Assembly (NCBI GenBank): GCA_036503065.1
Contig: DASXXM010000391.1
Location: 1-9,606 of the forward strand
DNA from: DATEPR01 sp036503065
GTDB taxonomy: Bacteria; Actinomycetota; Actinomycetes; Mycobacteriales; Pseudonocardiaceae
DNA length: 9,606 bases
Direction: 5' to 3'
The first letter of the stretch is position 1. Every line of letters starts with the position of its first letter. Positions 1 through 7,092 of this stretch are shown here, in pieces. The translations under genes and the position numbers were made by a program. Under the pieces are notes generated by a model. It was not told the origin of the DNA and searched no databases. It saw only the letters and a list, made by a program, of their open reading frames with translations.

Positions 1-227
1 GAGCCGACCTCGAACGCGGCGACGCCGAGGCCGTACCTGCGGTCCTCCGGCAGATGCGTCACGAAACCGGCCCGCACCAGCTCGGCGAGCAGGTGGTACG
101 TGGTCGAGCGGGGCAGGCCCAGTTCGCCCGCCACGGCGGTCGCCGTCATCGGGCCCGCGTGGCTGGCCAGCAGCCGCAGCACGCTCAGCCCGTGGCGCAG
201 CGCCGGCACGTCGGTGCTCGTGCCCAT
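1..227 (-). CDS. IclR-family transcriptional regulator (HutR-like), N-terminal part, cut by window edge
   Basis: This is the first 75 codons of a DNA-binding regulator that continues beyond the left edge. Translation from the ATG at 227-225 gives a typical IclR N-terminal winged helix-turn-helix. A first helix (RHGLSVLRLLASHAGPMT, residues 11-28) is followed by the HTH (AVAGELGLPRSTTYHLLAEL, residues 31-50) and a wing ending in the EDRRYGLG turn (residues 61-68) that leads to the effector domain, which is outside the window. The gene is divergent from hutH and shares a 77-bp control region holding a palindrome centred about 15 bp upstream of its start, so local, probably autogenous control is likely. 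An IclR-type activator named HutR is known for the hut genes of Corynebacterium resistens; I infer that this is its counterpart. No clear Shine-Dalgarno precedes the ATG, so the message may be leaderless. The family call is firm, the role inferred. Confidence 0.9.
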   Translation of the reverse strand, partial: MGTSTDVPALRHGLSVLRLLASHAGPMTATAVAGELGLPRSTTYHLLAELVRAGFVTHLPEDRRYGLGVAAFEVG

Positions 228-234
228 GGCCCGA

Positions 235-250
235 GTCTGGCATACCAGAC
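235..250. promoter_or_regulatory. Palindromic operator, probable HutR/IclR binding site
   Basis: The 16-bp sequence GTCTGGCATACCAGAC has perfect 6-bp arms (GTCTGG and CCAGAC) around a 4-bp centre. It lies between the divergent IclR gene (start at 227) and hutH (start at 305), the only long enough non-coding DNA near either start. From memory, the HutR box of Corynebacterium resistens is a 14-bp palindrome TCTGwwATwCCAGA; positions 236-249 fit it except at the two w positions after TCTG. The site is 8 nt from the regulator's start codon, so binding there should also affect the regulator's own expression. The palindrome is observed; its function is inferred. Confidence 0.7.
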
Positions 251-257
251 ACAGACC

Positions 258-275
258 GCGCGACAGCGCTCGCGC
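258..275. repeat. Short inverted repeat upstream of hutH
   Basis: GCGCGA at 258-263 and TCGCGC at 270-275 form perfect 6-bp arms around a 6-nt spacer. It lies between the presumed operator and hutH. It could be a hairpin in the hutH leader RNA or a second protein site. In DNA this rich in GC such a repeat can arise by chance, so confidence in a function is low. Confidence 0.3.
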
Positions 276-304
276 CGCTGCTCATGGAGGGCTGAGATGG
301 GCAC

Positions 305-1813
305 ATGTACGGATCCGTCCTGTTGGCTACCGGCGCGCTGCGCCGTGACCAGGTGGTCGCCGTCGCGCGGCACGACGCGCCCGTCCAGCTCACCGAGGCG
401 GCCAGGGCCGCCGTGCTGGACGCCAGGGCGCACATCGACCGGCTCGCCGATGCCACCACCCCCACCTACGGCGTGTCGACCGGCTTCGGTGCCCTCGCCA
501 CCCGGCACATCCCGCCGGACCGCCGGGCCGCGCTGCAACGCTCGCTGATCCGCTCGCACGCGGCGGGTGCCGGCCCCACCGTCGAGCGCGAAGTGGTGCG
601 GGCACTGATGTTGCTGCGCCTGCGCACCCTGGCGACCGGCCACACCGGCATCCGGACGGCCACCGTGGACGCGCTCGCCGGCCTGCTGAACGCCGGGATC
701 ACGCCGGTGGTGCACGAGTACGGCTCGCTGGGCTGTTCCGGTGACCTGGCGCCGCTGTCGTCGGTGGCGCTGGCGCTGATCGGCGAGGGCGAGGTGTTCG
801 ACCACACCGGTGTCCGAAGGCCGGCCGCCGATGCCATGGCCGATGCCGGCGTCAAACCGGTCGCGCTGGCCGAGAAGGAGGGGCTCGCGCTGATCAACGG
901 CACCGACGGCATGCTCGGCATGCTGGTGCTGGCCATGGCCGACATCGCGCACCTGCTCGACGTGGCCGACCTGACCGCCGCCATGAGCGTGGAGGCACTG
1001 CTGGGCACCGACCGGGTGTTCGCCGCCGACCTGCAAGCCCTGCGCCCGCATCCCGGCCAGGCCGCGTCGGCGGCCCGGATGACCGCGTTGCTGGCCGGTT
1101 CCGCGATCGTGGCCAGCCACCGCGGCCCGGACTGCAACCGCGTGCAGGACGCGTACTCGCTGCGCTGCGCCCCGCAGGTGCACGGCGCGGCCCGCGACAC
1201 GCTGACCCACGCCGAGCTCGTCGCCGACCGGGAACTGAGCTCCGCCATCGACAATCCGGTCGTGCTGGCCGACGGCCGGGTCGAGTCCAACGGCAACTTC
1301 CACGGCGCCCCGATCGGCTACGTGTTGGACTTCCTGGCCATCTGCGTGGCCGACGTGGCCAGCATCGCGGAACGCCGCACCGACCGGATGCTGGACGTGG
1401 CCCGGTCGCACGGCCTGCCGCCGTTCCTGGCCGACGACCCCGGCGTGGACTCCGGCCACATGATCGCGCACTACACGCAGGCCGCGGTGGTGTCCGAGCT
1501 CAAACGGCTGGCGGTGCCGGCGTCGGTGGACTCGATCCCGAGCAGCGCCATGCAGGAGGACCACGTGTCGATGGGCTGGTCCGCGGCCCGCAAGCTGCGT
1601 CGGGCCGTCGACGGACTGACCACCGTGCTGGCCGTGGAACTGCTCACCGCGGCCCGCGCGCTGGACCTGCGTGCCCCGCTCACCCCGGCGCCTGCCACCG
1701 CCGCCGTCGTGGCCAAGCTGCGGGAAAAGGTCGCCGGTCCGGGACCGGACCGCCACCTGGCGCCGGAGATCGCCGCTGCCGAACAACTGATCCGGGATGG
1801 GGAGGTTCGCTGA
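305..1813 (+). CDS. hutH: Histidine ammonia-lyase (histidase)
   Basis: First enzyme of histidine degradation, a cytoplasmic tetramer in this family: it removes ammonia from L-histidine to give urocanate. The 502-residue product has the family's normal length. The prosthetic group MIO forms from the tripeptide at residues 144-146 in YGSLGCSGDLAPL; here it is Cys-Ser-Gly instead of the more common Ala-Ser-Gly. Other active-site residues are in place: Tyr55 in TYGVSTGFGAL, Asn199 in LINGTDG, the QDAYSLRCAPQ segment (281-291), NGNFHGAP (329-336) and Glu418 in SSAMQEDHVSMGW. The start is the ATG at 305: an in-frame stop at 293-295 rules out anything upstream. The best Shine-Dalgarno, GGAGGG at 286-291, is 13 nt away, which is rather far. 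It is the first gene of the operon and its stop overlaps the hutU start by 1 nt. The palindrome at 235-250 probably controls it. Confidence 0.97.
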   Translation: MYGSVLLATGALRRDQVVAVARHDAPVQLTEAARAAVLDARAHIDRLADATTPTYGVSTGFGALATRHIPPDRRAALQRSLIRSHAAGAGPTVEREVVRALMLLRLRTLATGHTGIRTATVDALAGLLNAGITPVVHEYGSLGCSGDLAPLSSVALALIGEGEVFDHTGVRRPAADAMADAGVKPVALAEKEGLALINGTDGMLGMLVLAMADIAHLLDVADLTAAMSVEALLGTDRVFAADLQALRPHPGQAASAARMTALLAGSAIVASHRGPDCNRVQDAYSLRCAPQVHGAARDTLTHAELVADRELSSAIDNPVVLADGRVESNGNFHGAPIGYVLDFLAICVADVASIAERRTDRMLDVARSHGLPPFLADDPGVDSGHMIAHYTQAAVVSELKRLAVPASVDSIPSSAMQEDHVSMGWSAARKLRRAVDGLTTVLAVELLTAARALDLRAPLTPAPATAAVVAKLREKVAGPGPDRHLAPEIAAAEQLIRDGEVR

Positions 1814-3462
1814 TGTCGACCGTCGTTCGGGCCGCGCGGGGTACCGCGCTGACCGCCCGCAGTTGGGCCACCGAGGCACCGCTGCGCATGCTGCACAACA
1901 ACCTCGACCCCGAAGTGGCCGAACGCCCGGCAGACCTGGTGGTCTACGGCGGCACCGGCCGCGCGGCACGGGACTGGCCCAGCTTCCACGCGATCACCCG
2001 TGAACTGACGGACCTGCGCGAGGACGAGACCCTGCTGGTGCAGTCCGGCCGGCCGGTCGGTGTGCTGCGTACCCACGAGTGGGCGCCGCGCGTGCTGATC
2101 GCGAACTCGAACCTGGTGCCGGACTGGGCGAACTGGCCCGAGTTCCGCAGGCTGGAGTCGTTGGGCCTGACCATGTACGGCCAGATGACCGCGGGCTCGT
2201 GGATCTACATCGGCACCCAGGGCATCCTGCAGGGCACCTACGAGACGTTCGCCGCGGTGGCCGCCAAGCGCTTCGGCGGCTCGCTTGCCGGCACGCTCAC
2301 CGTGACCGCAGGCCTCGGCGGCATGGGCGGCGCGCAACCGCTTGCGGTGACGATGAACGGCGGCGTCGCGCTGGTCATCGAGTGCGACCCGCAGCGTGCC
2401 CGGCGGCGGGTGGAGACGCGGTACCTGGACGAGGTCGCGTCCGATGTGGACGACGCGATCTCCCGGGTGACCAAGGCGAAACGGGACCGGCGGGCGTTGT
2501 CCGTCGGACTGATCGGCAACGCGGCGGAAGTGCTGCCGGAACTACTGCGTCGTGGTCTGGACGTCGACATCGTGACCGACCAGACGTCGGCCCACGACCC
2601 GCTGGCGTACCTGCCCAAAGGTGTCGACCTGGCCGATTGGCACGACTATGCGGCCGCCAAACCGGACGAGTTCACCGACCGGTCCCGCGACTCCATGGCC
2701 GAGCACGTGGACGCCATGCTGGGCTTCCTGGACCGGGGCGCGGAGGTGTTCGACTACGGCAACTCGCTGCGCGGCGAGGCCAAGCTGGGCGGCTGCGAGC
2801 GCGCGTTCGACTTCCCCGGTTTCGTCCCCGCCTACATCCGGCCGCTGTTCTGCGAGGGCCGGGGCCCGTTCCGCTGGGCGGCGCTGTCCGGCGACCCGGC
2901 CGACATCGCCGCCACCGACCGCGCGATGCTGGAACTGTTCCCGGAGAACGAATCCCTGGCGCGCTGGCTCAAGCTGGCCGGCGAGCGGGTGGCGTTCCAG
3001 GGCCTGCCGGCGCGGATCTGCTGGCTCGGCTACGGCGAACGGCACCTGGCGGGCCTGCGGTTCAACGAGATGGTGGCCAGCGGCGAACTGTCCGCGCCGG
3101 TCGTGATCGGCCGCGACCACCTGGACTGCGGTTCGGTCGCGTCCCCCTACCGGGAGACCGAGGCGATGGCCGACGGCTCGGACGCGATCGCCGACTGGCC
3201 GCTGCTCAACGCCCTGGTCAACACGGCCTCCGGCGCGACATGGGTGTCCATCCACCACGGCGGCGGGGTCGGCATCGGCCGGTCGATCCACGCCGGCCAG
3301 GTCACGGTGGCCGACGGCACCGAGCTGGCCGGCCAGAAGATCGAACGCGTCCTCACCAACGACCCGGCCATGGGCGTCCTGCGGCACGTCGACGCGGGCT
3401 ACCCGGAGGCGGAAACCGTTGCTGCGCAACGGAATGTCCGCATTCCGATGGGCAGCCGGTGA
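1813..3462 (+). CDS. hutU: Urocanate hydratase (urocanase)
   Basis: Second step of the pathway: NAD+-dependent hydration of urocanate to 4-imidazolone-5-propionate in the cytoplasm. The 549-residue protein has the usual family length and is intact from end to end. Landmarks include NNLDPEVAERP near the N-terminus (29-39), the MYGQMTAGSWIYIGTQGI block (121-138), the glycine-rich cofactor segment GLGGMGGAQPLAVTMNGG (167-184), and the urocanase signature FQGLPARICWLGYGER (395-410) with the conserved Cys403. RDHLDCGSVASPYRET (434-449) and HHGGGVGIGRSIHAG (481-495) are also typical. The start is an ATG overlapping the hutH stop in TGATG, with GGGGAGG 7-8 nt upstream, a good ribosome site. The 3' end overlaps the next gene by 4 nt (GTGA), which indicates coupled translation. 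Confidence 0.97.
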   Translation: MSTVVRAARGTALTARSWATEAPLRMLHNNLDPEVAERPADLVVYGGTGRAARDWPSFHAITRELTDLREDETLLVQSGRPVGVLRTHEWAPRVLIANSNLVPDWANWPEFRRLESLGLTMYGQMTAGSWIYIGTQGILQGTYETFAAVAAKRFGGSLAGTLTVTAGLGGMGGAQPLAVTMNGGVALVIECDPQRARRRVETRYLDEVASDVDDAISRVTKAKRDRRALSVGLIGNAAEVLPELLRRGLDVDIVTDQTSAHDPLAYLPKGVDLADWHDYAAAKPDEFTDRSRDSMAEHVDAMLGFLDRGAEVFDYGNSLRGEAKLGGCERAFDFPGFVPAYIRPLFCEGRGPFRWAALSGDPADIAATDRAMLELFPENESLARWLKLAGERVAFQGLPARICWLGYGERHLAGLRFNEMVASGELSAPVVIGRDHLDCGSVASPYRETEAMADGSDAIADWPLLNALVNTASGATWVSIHHGGGVGIGRSIHAGQVTVADGTELAGQKIERVLTNDPAMGVLRHVDAGYPEAETVAAQRNVRIPMGSR

Positions 3463-4631
3463 CCGCCATGGCCGACCTCGACGACGTCGGCCGGGACGCC
3501 CGGCGCGGCGGCTACTCGCGCCACGGCTTCGACCGGGTCGACGCCGAACTGCGGACGTGGTTCGCCGAGCAGGCGACCCGGCGCGGCCTGGACGTGCACA
3601 CCGACCGCAACGGCAACCTGTGGGCCTGGTGGGGCCCGCCGGGCCCGGACGCGGTGCTCACCGGCAGCCACCTGGACTCGGTGCCCGGCGGCGGCGCGTT
3701 CGACGGCCCACTCGGCGTCGTGTCCGCACTGGAGGCCGTTTCCATCTTGCGGCGCAACGGTTTTCAGCCCGGACGGCCGCTCGCGGTGGTGGTGTTCAAC
3801 GAGGAGGAGGGTGGCCGGTTCGGCGTTCCGTGTCTCGGGTCGCGGCTGATGACCGGCGCGCTGTCCCCGGATGCCGCTCGCCTGCTCGTCGATTCCGACG
3901 GCATCACCCTGCCCGATGCGGCCCGCACCGCCGGCATCGACCCGGCCGGGTTCGGCCCCGATCCGGTACTGGCCGACGTCGGCTGTTTCGTCGAACTGCA
4001 CGTGGAGCAGGGCCGGTTGATGGGCGACCATCCAGTCGCGGTCGCATCGTCGATCCTGGCGCACGGCCGATGGCGCTTCACGCTGACGGGTGAGGGCAAC
4101 CACGCCGGCACCACCGAGGTGGCCGACCGCCGCGACCCGATGCTGCCCGCGGCCGCCGCCGTGCTGGCCGCCCGCGCCGCCGTCCTGGGCCGACCGGCAT
4201 CCAGGGCCACGGTCGGCCGCCTGACGCCGACACCGGGCGGCACCAACGTGATCGCCTCCAGCGTCGACTTCTGGCTGGACGCACGCGGCCCGGACACGGC
4301 GGCGGTCGTCGCCGACATCACGGAGGTGGTACGGGACGCGGCCGCCGCGGAGGGCTGCTCGGTGGCCGTCCGCGAGGAGTCCTACGGCAACGAGGTCCAG
4401 TTCGACCCCGCCCTCCGCGACCGGGTGGCCACCCTGCTGGGTGACGTGCCACAGATCCCGACCGGCGCGGGCCACGACGCGGGCATCCTGGCCGGTTCGG
4501 TGCCGACCGCGATGCTGTTCGTACGCAATCCGACCGGCATCAGCCACGCGCCCGCCGAACACGCCGAACCGGCCGACTGCGCGGCCGGCACCGCCGCGCT
4601 GGCCGCGGTTCTGGAATCCTTGTGCCGATGA
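3459..4631 (+). CDS. M20-family amidohydrolase (annotated allantoate amidohydrolase/N-carbamoylase type), probable N-formylglutamate-hydrolysing enzyme
   Basis: A 390-residue zinc-type peptidase-fold amidohydrolase of the allantoate amidohydrolase/N-carbamoyl-L-amino acid hydrolase subfamily. All five metal ligands can be placed by spacing against E. coli AllC: His71 and Asp82 (GSHLDSVPGGGAFDG), Glu117 (NEEEGGRF), His181 (ELHVEQG) and His363 (GISHAPAEH). The dimerization-domain motif NHAGTT is at 214-219 and GAGHDAG at 337-342. The GTG start at 3459 overlaps the hutU stop (GTGA), and the 3' end overlaps hutF by 4 nt (ATGA); a later ATG at 3468 is a weaker option. No allantoin or purine gene is nearby and no HutG is in the operon. 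N-carbamoylases of this family are known to accept N-formyl amino acids, so I infer that it releases formate from N-formyl-L-glutamate made by HutF. Family call strong, substrate inferred. The same gene order occurs in Streptomyces as I recall it. Confidence 0.9.
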   Translation: MTAMADLDDVGRDARRGGYSRHGFDRVDAELRTWFAEQATRRGLDVHTDRNGNLWAWWGPPGPDAVLTGSHLDSVPGGGAFDGPLGVVSALEAVSILRRNGFQPGRPLAVVVFNEEEGGRFGVPCLGSRLMTGALSPDAARLLVDSDGITLPDAARTAGIDPAGFGPDPVLADVGCFVELHVEQGRLMGDHPVAVASSILAHGRWRFTLTGEGNHAGTTEVADRRDPMLPAAAAVLAARAAVLGRPASRATVGRLTPTPGGTNVIASSVDFWLDARGPDTAAVVADITEVVRDAAAAEGCSVAVREESYGNEVQFDPALRDRVATLLGDVPQIPTGAGHDAGILAGSVPTAMLFVRNPTGISHAPAEHAEPADCAAGTAALAAVLESLCR

Positions 4632-5938
4632 CCGACTACTGGTGCGAGCGGGCCTGGCTGGGTGACGGCCCGGTCGACCACGTCCTGGTCCGCGCCGACG
4701 ACGACACGATCACGTCGGTCGAGGCCGGCGCGCCGCCGTCCGGACACCGTCTGTCCGGCCTGGTGTTCCCCGGCTTCGCCAACGGTCACTCGCACGCCTT
4801 CCACCGCGCCCTGCGCGGCCGCACCCACGCCGACGGCGGCACGTTCTGGACCTGGCGCGACGCCGTCTACCGGCTGGCCGCCCGCCTGGACCCGGCCGGC
4901 TACCACCGGCTGGCGCGGCTGGTCTACGCCGAGATGGCCATGGCCGGCTACACGGCTGTCGGCGAGTTCCACTACCTGCACCACGCCCCCGGCGGCGCCC
5001 ACTACACCGACCAGAACGCGATGGGCGCGGCACTGATCGAGGCCGCCCGCGACGCCGGCATCCGGCTGACCTTGCTGGACACCCTCTATCTGGCCGGCGG
5101 CCTGGACGCCACCGGCTACCTGCCCCTGTCCGAGCCGCAACTGCGCTTCGGTGACGGCGATCTGGACGGCTGGCTGGACCGGACCGGTCTCCTCGCCGAA
5201 ACGCCCCTGGTGCGGATCGGCGCGGCACTGCACTCGATACGTGCGGTGCCGGCGTCGTTCCTGCCCACGTTCGCCGGCTTCACCCGCGATCGACCCGTGC
5301 ACGTGCACCTGTCCGAACAGCAGACGGAGAACTCGTCCTGCCAGGCGTATCACGGCTGTTCGCCCACCGAACTACTGTCGTCGTCCGGCGTAATCGGACC
5401 GTGGACGACCGCGGTACACGCCACCCATCTGTCCGGTGTGGACATCGGACTGCTGGCTACTTCATTCGCATGTTTCTGTCCCACAACCGAAGCCGACCTC
5501 GCCGACGGCATCGGCCCGGCCGGCGAGCTGACCGAGGCGGGGGCCACGATCACCCTGGGCAGCGACCAGCACGTGGTGCTCGACCCGTTCGCCGAGGCCC
5601 GCGCCCTGGAATACGGCGAACGGCTGCGCACCGGCCGACGCGGCCGGTTCAACCCGGCATCGCTGGTCGCATCGGCCACCCACCACGGATACAGCAGCAT
5701 CGGCTGGCCGGGCGGCGGTCGGATCGCCGTCGGGGCCCCATGTGACCTGGTCGCCGTACGCACCGACAGCGTACGAACCGCGGGCGCCACTGTTGATCAG
5801 TTGATCATGGCCGCCGGTGCGTCCGATGTGGACACGGTAGTGGTTGGCGGTCGGATTGTGGTGCAGGATGGTCGACACCTGGCGATCGCCGACGTTGGCC
5901 GCGAACTGGCCGCGTGCATTGAGGAGTTGTGGGCATGA
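4628..5938 (+). CDS. hutF: Formimidoylglutamate deiminase
   Basis: Amidohydrolase-superfamily enzyme that converts N-formimidoyl-L-glutamate to N-formyl-L-glutamate and ammonia; its presence defines the five-step form of histidine degradation. The 436-residue product carries the expected metal and catalytic residues: His54 and His56 (NGHSHAFHRALRG), the GEFHYLHH block (112-119), His227 and Glu230 (HVHLSEQ), His267 (HATHLSG) and Asp313 (GSDQH). The His-x-x-Glu spacing matches the Pseudomonas enzyme. FCPTTEADLADG (283-294) is also characteristic of HutF. I chose the ATG at 4628, which overlaps the previous stop as ATGA; a GTG at 4622 would add two residues. The next gene, hutI, again begins with a 4-nt overlap. 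It acts after HutI and before the M20 amidohydrolase. Confidence 0.95.
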   Translation: MTDYWCERAWLGDGPVDHVLVRADDDTITSVEAGAPPSGHRLSGLVFPGFANGHSHAFHRALRGRTHADGGTFWTWRDAVYRLAARLDPAGYHRLARLVYAEMAMAGYTAVGEFHYLHHAPGGAHYTDQNAMGAALIEAARDAGIRLTLLDTLYLAGGLDATGYLPLSEPQLRFGDGDLDGWLDRTGLLAETPLVRIGAALHSIRAVPASFLPTFAGFTRDRPVHVHLSEQQTENSSCQAYHGCSPTELLSSSGVIGPWTTAVHATHLSGVDIGLLATSFACFCPTTEADLADGIGPAGELTEAGATITLGSDQHVVLDPFAEARALEYGERLRTGRRGRFNPASLVASATHHGYSSIGWPGGGRIAVGAPCDLVAVRTDSVRTAGATVDQLIMAAGASDVDTVVVGGRIVVQDGRHLAIADVGRELAACIEELWA

Positions 5939-7092
5939 GCGTGCTGATCACCGGGATCGGCGAGTTGACCACGAACGACTCGGAGTTGGGCCAGCTCAAG
6001 GATGCCGCGCTGGTACTGGACTCCGGCCTGGTCGCGTGGCTGGGTCCGGCCGCACGAGCCCCCATGGCCGACTTGACGGTCGACGTCGGTGGTCGCGCCG
6101 CGTTGCCCGGTTGGGTGGACAGCCACACGCACCTGGTGTTCGCGGGCGATCGCACCGCCGAGTTCGGCGCCCGAATGGCCGGCGCGCCATATCGGGCAGG
6201 CGGCATCGCGGTCACCGTGGCCGCGACCCGCGCCGCCACCGACACCCAACTGGCCAGCACGTTGCGTCGCCATGTCGCCGAAGCGGCAGCTCAGGGAACC
6301 ACCTACCTGGAAACAAAAACCGGCTACGGCCTAACCGTGGCGGACGAGGTCCGCGCGGCCAAACTGGCCGCCGAACATGCGGATGAGGTGACCTTTCTCG
6401 GCGCGCACCTGGTACCTGATGGCATGGCCGCTGATGAGTATGTGGATCTGGTTCGTGGGCCGATGTTGGATGCGGTGGCGCCGCATGTCCGTTGGGCTGA
6501 CGTCTTCTGTGAAACCGGCGCTTTTGATGCCGATCAGTCCCGAGCCGTGCTGACCGCCGCGGCGTCCCATGGTTTGGGTCTGCGGGTCCACGGCAATCAG
6601 CTGGGTTTCGGGCCTGGCGTTGCGCTGGCGGTCGAGCTGGGTGCGGCCAGTGTCGATCACTGCACCTATCTGACACCGTCCGATGTGGATGCTCTGGCCG
6701 GCTCGGATACGGTGGCCACGTTGTTGCCGGCGTGTGATCTTTCGACGCGCCAACCGTTGCCGGACGCTCGGGCGCTCCTGGATGCCGGTGCGACCATTGC
6801 ACTGGCCACCAACTGCAATCCCGGCTCGTCCTATACGTCGTCCATGGCCTTCTGCGTGGCCACGGCCGTACTTCAGATGCGCATGAGCGTGGCCGAAGCG
6901 GTTCGCGCCGCCACATGGGGCGGCGCGCGTGCGTTGCGCCGTGAGGCCGGGGACGGTGCGGTCGGCGTACTACGACCCGGCAGCCGAGCCGATGTACACA
7001 TTCTGGATGCCCCGTCGGCAACGCACCTGGCTTACCGACCCGGCGTCCCACTAACGCACGCGGTATGGCGCGCCGGCCTACGAGTCCGCTGA
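5935..7092 (+). CDS. hutI: Imidazolonepropionase
   Basis: Third step of the pathway: hydrolytic ring opening of 4-imidazolone-5-propionate to N-formimidoyl-L-glutamate by a cytoplasmic mononuclear-metal amidohydrolase. The 385-residue protein shows His64 and His66 (DSHTHLVFAGDR), the TYLETKTGYGL block (123-133), His158 (AHLVPDG), His219 (VHGNQLG) and His242 (DHCTYL). Two positions differ from the enzymes I know best. The residue two after His219 is Asn221, where Glu or Asp is common. The C-terminal metal-ligand Asp (Asp324 in the Bacillus subtilis enzyme) is Asn293 in LATNCNPGSSYTSSM, with codon AAC. The ATG at 5935 overlaps the hutF stop (ATGA) and has GAGGAG 8 nt upstream. It is the last operon gene, and its 3' end overlaps the convergent gene by 15 bp. 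No rho-independent terminator is visible after it. Confidence 0.95.
   Translation: MSVLITGIGELTTNDSELGQLKDAALVLDSGLVAWLGPAARAPMADLTVDVGGRAALPGWVDSHTHLVFAGDRTAEFGARMAGAPYRAGGIAVTVAATRAATDTQLASTLRRHVAEAAAQGTTYLETKTGYGLTVADEVRAAKLAAEHADEVTFLGAHLVPDGMAADEYVDLVRGPMLDAVAPHVRWADVFCETGAFDADQSRAVLTAAASHGLGLRVHGNQLGFGPGVALAVELGAASVDHCTYLTPSDVDALAGSDTVATLLPACDLSTRQPLPDARALLDAGATIALATNCNPGSSYTSSMAFCVATAVLQMRMSVAEAVRAATWGGARALRREAGDGAVGVLRPGSRADVHILDAPSATHLAYRPGVPLTHAVWRAGLRVR

Noticed and set aside
185..1969. A 594-codon open frame on the minus strand across hutH
   Set aside because: It is the shadow of hutH in GC-rich DNA: the product is an Arg/His/Gly/Val-rich sequence without motifs, while the plus strand carries an unmistakable histidase.
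2079..3458. Apparent long N-terminal extension of the M20 amidohydrolase frame (850 codons in total)
   Set aside because: The extension lies over hutU in another frame and reads as low-complexity Arg/Gly/Pro sequence. The enzyme's homology begins at about 3459-3490 and a coupled GTG start is there.
3459..4631. Literal annotation as allantoate amidohydrolase of purine degradation
   Set aside because: The fold fits, but no ureide pathway gene is near and the gene is coupled to hutU and hutF, so I kept the family name and inferred a hut role.
2542..5353. Several long minus-strand open frames over hutU, the M20 gene and hutF
   Set aside because: Their translations show no family features and a composition typical of antisense frames in high-GC coding DNA.
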